Source of the DNA: Hyphomicrobiales bacterium | GTDB taxonomy: Bacteria; Pseudomonadota; Alphaproteobacteria; Rhizobiales; Phreatobacteraceae | Direction of reading: 5' to 3' | NCBI GenBank assembly: GCA_017304475.1 | Contig: JAFKKV010000019.1 | Coordinates: 1 to 64,000, forward strand | DNA length: 64,000 nucleotides | Shown here: positions 61,009 through 64,000 of the stretch, one piece after another | How positions within the stretch are numbered: position 1 is the stretch's first letter | Layout of the letters: each line of letters starts with the position of its first letter | Position numbers and translations under genes: made by a program | The notes under the pieces: generated by a model | Told to the model about the DNA's origin: nothing | The model's input: the letters and a program-made list of their open reading frames with translations, nothing else | Database searches by the model: none

Positions 61009-61608
61009 CTATCCGCGCAGGCGGGCGGCGATGCCGGCGACGTGGCGGCCCTGGAAACGGGCGCCGTCGAGCTCGACCTTGGAAGGCTGGCGGCTGCCGT
61101 CGCCGGCGGCAATCGTCGAGGCGCCATAAGGCGAATTGCCCATCACTTCGGACACGCCCATCTGGCCCTGGAAGGCATAGGGCAGGCCGACGATCACCAT
61201 GCCGAGATGCAGCAGCACCGGATGGAAGGTGAGGATGGTCGATTCCTGGCCGCCATGCTGGGTCGCCGACGATGTGAACACCGAACCAACCTTGCCGACC
61301 AGCTTGCCCTGCGCCCACAGGCCGCCGGCCTGGTCGAGGAAGTTCTTCATCTGCGCGGTCATGTTGCCGAAGCGCGTGCCGGTGCCGAAGATGATGGCGT
61401 CGTAATTCGGCAAGTCGTCGATGGTGGCGATCGGCGCCGCCTGGTCGAGCTTGAAGCCGGATTTGCGCGCGATCTCCTCCGGCACCAGTTCCGGCACCCG
61501 CTTGATGGTGGCCTCGGCGCCCTCCTCGCGAACGCCTTCGGCGACCGCCTGGGCCATGGTTTCGATATGGCCGTAGGACGAATAATAGAGCACCAGAACC
61601 TTGGTCAT
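61009..61608 (-). CDS. wrbA: NAD(P)H:quinone oxidoreductase, WrbA type
   Basis: The protein has 199 residues. The flavodoxin-like fold has the FMN phosphate loop LYYSSYGHIETMAQAVAEG and YDAIIFGTGTRFGNMTAQMKNFLDQ, and the typical TFTSSATQHGGQEST-like stretch (FTSSATQHGGQESTILTFHP). WrbA reduces quinones by two electrons, avoiding semiquinone radicals. It is divergent from a LysR gene across 122 bases and lies upstream of the dioxygenase and esterase genes. Together they form a quinone-stress cluster like the mhq regulon. Confidence 0.95.
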   Translation of the reverse strand: MTKVLVLYYSSYGHIETMAQAVAEGVREEGAEATIKRVPELVPEEIARKSGFKLDQAAPIATIDDLPNYDAIIFGTGTRFGNMTAQMKNFLDQAGGLWAQGKLVGKVGSVFTSSATQHGGQESTILTFHPVLLHLGMVIVGLPYAFQGQMGVSEVMGNSPYGASTIAAGDGSRQPSKVELDGARFQGRHVAGIAARLRG

Positions 61609-61730
61609 CGCTGTCTCCTGACTGAACGTGGCAGCACTATTGACATGCGCCCGAGCGACGACAATCTGCTAATTCATGGCAATAGCGTCTTCGATTTGGA
61701 GACAATTGCGCGACCATCGCGGGCGGCGTC
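61609..61730. promoter_or_regulatory. Divergent wrbA-lysR control region
   Basis: These 122 bases separate wrbA from the divergent lysR gene. They include an imperfect dyad GTCTTC-gatttg-GAGAC at about 61688-61705, flanked by AATAG and AATTG, and a T-N11-A type core, as expected for a LysR operator. The exact binding site and promoters cannot be fixed by eye. Confidence 0.35.
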
Positions 61731-62651
61731 ATGGACAAGCTGAGCAGCATCAAGGCCTTCACCAAGGTGGTCGACCACGGCAATTTCTCCGAGGCCGGCC
61801 GCGAATTGCGGCTGTCGCGCTCGGCGGTCAGCAAATATGTCATCGAGCTGGAACGCGAGCTCGGCGTCCAATTGCTCAACCGCACCACCCGCAGCGTCAG
61901 CCCGACCGACAGCGGCCAGGCCTATTACCGGCGCTGCCTCGCCATCCTGGCCGATCTCGAGGAGGCCGACATGGCCGTGACCCAGGCCCAGGTCGAGCCG
62001 CGCGGCATGCTGCGGGTCAATGCGCCCATGTCCTTCGGCACCCTGCATCTCGGCCAGGCCGTCGCCGATTTCATGGGGCTCTATCCCGAACTGACCATTC
62101 AGCTGGTGCTCGGCGACCATTTCGTCGATCCGGTGCAGGAAGGCTTCGACGTCACGCTGAGGATCGCCGACCTCGCCTCGTCGAGCCTGATCGCCCGCAA
62201 GATCGTGCCGGCCCGGCGCGTCGTCTGCGCCTCGCCCGACTATCTCGCGCGGCGCGGCACGCCGCGGCATCCGAACGACCTGCGCGATCACGATTGCCTG
62301 ACCTATGATCACCTGGCCACCGGCACCCAGTGGAAGCTGTCGGGCCCGGACGGCGATCACTGGATCCAGGTCTCCTGGACGCTCTGCGCCAACAATGGCG
62401 AGGTCCTGGGTGACGCGGCGGTCAAGGGTCGCGGCATCGCGCTGTTGCCGACCTTCCTCGTCGGGCCGCATCTGCAGGCCGGCCGGCTGACCGCGCTCCT
62501 GACCGACTATACGGCACCGGAACTGACGCTCTACGCGATCTATCCGCCGACCCGGCACCTGTCGGTCAAGGTCCGCCTGTTCATCGATTTCCTGGTCCAG
62601 CGTTTCGGCGGCCGCCCGGCCTGGGACGCCACCGAAGAGGCGGCGGCATGA
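61731..62651 (+). CDS. LysR-family transcription regulator of the quinone cluster
   Basis: The protein has 306 residues. The HTH is MDKLSSIKAFTKVVDHGNFSEAGRELRLSRSAVSKYVIELERELG. The effector domain has VEPRGMLRVNAPMSFGTLHL, and LYPELTIQLVLGDHFVDPVQEGFDVTLRIADL, typical of the CrgA/DhcR-like subgroup. Divergent to wrbA, it is the probable activator or repressor of wrbA and, in turn, the dioxygenase-esterase pair; quinone or a phenol could be the effector (inference). Confidence 0.92.
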   Translation: MDKLSSIKAFTKVVDHGNFSEAGRELRLSRSAVSKYVIELERELGVQLLNRTTRSVSPTDSGQAYYRRCLAILADLEEADMAVTQAQVEPRGMLRVNAPMSFGTLHLGQAVADFMGLYPELTIQLVLGDHFVDPVQEGFDVTLRIADLASSSLIARKIVPARRVVCASPDYLARRGTPRHPNDLRDHDCLTYDHLATGTQWKLSGPDGDHWIQVSWTLCANNGEVLGDAAVKGRGIALLPTFLVGPHLQAGRLTALLTDYTAPELTLYAIYPPTRHLSVKVRLFIDFLVQRFGGRPAWDATEEAAA

Positions 62652-62778
62652 CCCAGCGTTCCCGCGCCGGCATGCCGTAGCATCACATAACAGCATACCG
62701 CCCAGGCGGCATGATCCCCTTGCGGAACGCCTGAGAATCCTGGCCTCTTGCCTGCGTCTGACCTACGGGAAATCCACG

Positions 62779-64000
62779 ATGGCAAGCGGCTCGGCGAGCC
62801 TGCAACTCGATCTCACCACGCTGCTTTTCATATCGCTGCTGGTCACGCTGACCACCGGCATCCTCTATGTGCTCGACGCCGTCAGGCGCGGCGATATCCT
62901 GTCGGGACGCTGGTGGAGCCTCGCCTTCGTCGCGTCGTCGCTGGCCTCCATCACCTATATCGCGGCGGCGCAGGGCCCGGCGCTCGCCTGGGCCTATCCC
63001 ATCGGCAATGGCCTCGCCGGCACGGCCACCGCGCTGATCTGGGTCGGCGCCCGCAGCTTTAACGGCCGCCCGCCCCTGCCGCTGATCGGCTTTGCCGGCC
63101 CCTGGATCATGGCCGGCGGCACGCTCGTGACCGTCGAGCCAATCGACGCCTGGAGCGGTGCCGCGAGCTTCCTCCTGACCGTCGCCGCCTATGCGCTCGC
63201 GGCGGCTTACGAGTTCTGGCGCGGCAGCGGCCGGCGCCTGCAGAACCACCTGGTCCTGGCGGTCGCCTGCGCCGCGAGCGGACTGTTCTATGCGGCGCGC
63301 GCCGCGGCGCTCGTCTCGCTCGGCCAGGAGCATCCGGTCTTCCTGCGCTATTTCGGGCCGGAGGTCGCCTCCACCGTCGTGCTGCTGCTGATCGTCGTGC
63401 TGACCTTCAGCCTGGTGGCGCTCGGCAAGGAACAGTCGGATATCGCGCTCTACCGCCTGGCCACCCGCGACGCGCTGACCGATGTGCTCAACCGGCGTGA
63501 ATTCGCCCGCCAGGCCGAGTTGATCCTGCGCCGCCTCGCCTATGAGCGCGCACCCGTCGCCGTGCTGCTGCTCGACCTCGATTTCTTCAAGACGATCAAC
63601 GACACCCATGGCCATGCCGCCGGCGATCTCGCTCTGGCGCGCTTCGCGGCAGTGGCCGCCCGCTGCCTCAGGCCGAGCGACCTGCTGTGCCGCTATGGCG
63701 GCGAGGAATTCGCCGTGGTGCTGCCGCGCGTCTCGTTCGACCAGGCGGAGATCGTCGCCGAGCGCATGCGGGCGGCGGCCGCCGGCCTGACCGTGCCGGC
63801 CGGCAAGGCCGAGGTCAGGCTGACCACCAGCCTCGGGCTGGCCTTTTCGCCGGCCGCCGCCAGCGATCTCACCGACCTGCTGCATTGCGCCGACACCATG
63901 CTCTACCGGGCCAAGGCGGAGGGCCGCAACCGGGTCGTCAGCTGTGTGCGGGAGGCCAAGCCCGCAGCCGAGGCGACGCTTCAGGCGGCGCTGCCGACGA
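62779..64000 (+). CDS. Diguanylate cyclase (GGDEF), truncated by window end
   Basis: At least 407 residues are visible and the frame is open at the window edge. Six hydrophobic helices (residues 10-215) form a membrane sensor module. The GGDEF domain starts with YRLATRDALTDVLNRREFARQ and has the active motif as GGEEF (307-311). The autoinhibitory I-site RPSD lies five residues before it, so the enzyme should be active and product-inhibited. It makes cyclic di-GMP, the ligand of the PilZ protein at 22891. The start is the ATG at 62779. Confidence 0.93.
   Translation, partial: MASGSASLQLDLTTLLFISLLVTLTTGILYVLDAVRRGDILSGRWWSLAFVASSLASITYIAAAQGPALAWAYPIGNGLAGTATALIWVGARSFNGRPPLPLIGFAGPWIMAGGTLVTVEPIDAWSGAASFLLTVAAYALAAAYEFWRGSGRRLQNHLVLAVACAASGLFYAARAAALVSLGQEHPVFLRYFGPEVASTVVLLLIVVLTFSLVALGKEQSDIALYRLATRDALTDVLNRREFARQAELILRRLAYERAPVAVLLLDLDFFKTINDTHGHAAGDLALARFAAVAARCLRPSDLLCRYGGEEFAVVLPRVSFDQAEIVAERMRAAAAGLTVPAGKAEVRLTTSLGLAFSPAAASDLTDLLHCADTMLYRAKAEGRNRVVSCVREAKPAAEATLQAALPT

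Overview
The window is GC-rich chromosomal DNA of an alphaproteobacterium, most likely of the Hyphomicrobiales (Rhizobiales). This is inferred from family content: split gatCA and gatB, DUF3126 and DUF6949 proteins, the PAS_5, PilZ and BTLCP families, a Crp/Fnr regulator, bacterial proteasome-like and ATP-grasp genes, and GC-rich REP-like intergenic repeats. Species cannot be named from this window alone.

Layout. At 0-0.6 kb the outer end of an IS256-family element enters the window and abuts AT-rich DNA. At 1-9 kb lie mostly single housekeeping or accessory genes: a YfhO-like membrane protein, a Sel1-like protein, a DUF2147 protein, two glutathione S-transferases, a GNAT enzyme, an exported alpha/beta hydrolase and a cupredoxin. 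At 9-16 kb are gatB, an ECF sigma/anti-sigma pair with a divergent DUF4394 gene, and gatC-gatA with a small membrane protein. At 16-28 kb are hisI, a patatin, a CBS protein, an MHS transporter, a Crp/Fnr regulator, a rhomboid, PAS_5, two-domain PilZ, a C93 transglutaminase-like peptidase, a gamma-carbonic anhydrase with a DsbA-like isomerase, and cysE. At 28-38.8 kb are two tandem alpha/beta hydrolases, a GH3 beta-glucosidase, a small ORF bracketed by long inverted repeats, the proteasome-like/ATP-grasp/alpha-E/transglutaminase group, a CinA-type molybdopterin-binding protein and gpt. At 39-52.4 kb is a surface-protein district with a subtilisin autotransporter and two tandem paralogous autotransporters; between them sit a B3/B4 editing-domain protein, an EamA exporter, an AraC regulator and a barstar homologue.

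The most foreign-looking DNA is at 53.4-55.5 kb, beside tRNA-Leu(UAA). It is an AT-rich insert carrying a two-domain anti-phage dCTP deaminase (DcdV/AvcD type) and a small, unrecognised, divergent ORF. Immediately beyond it is a decayed fragment of an esterase gene whose intact relative is 4 kb further on.

At 55.8-64 kb are LysR/DHA2-MFS and a DUF4287/DUF5655 protein. These are followed by a quinone/hydroquinone-detoxification cluster (MhqD-like esterase, MhqO-like dioxygenase, WrbA quinone reductase, divergent LysR). A diguanylate cyclase runs off the end.

Start codons were picked from Shine-Dalgarno placement, overlaps with neighbours and known family N-termini. Family assignments come from recognised motifs, not from database searches.
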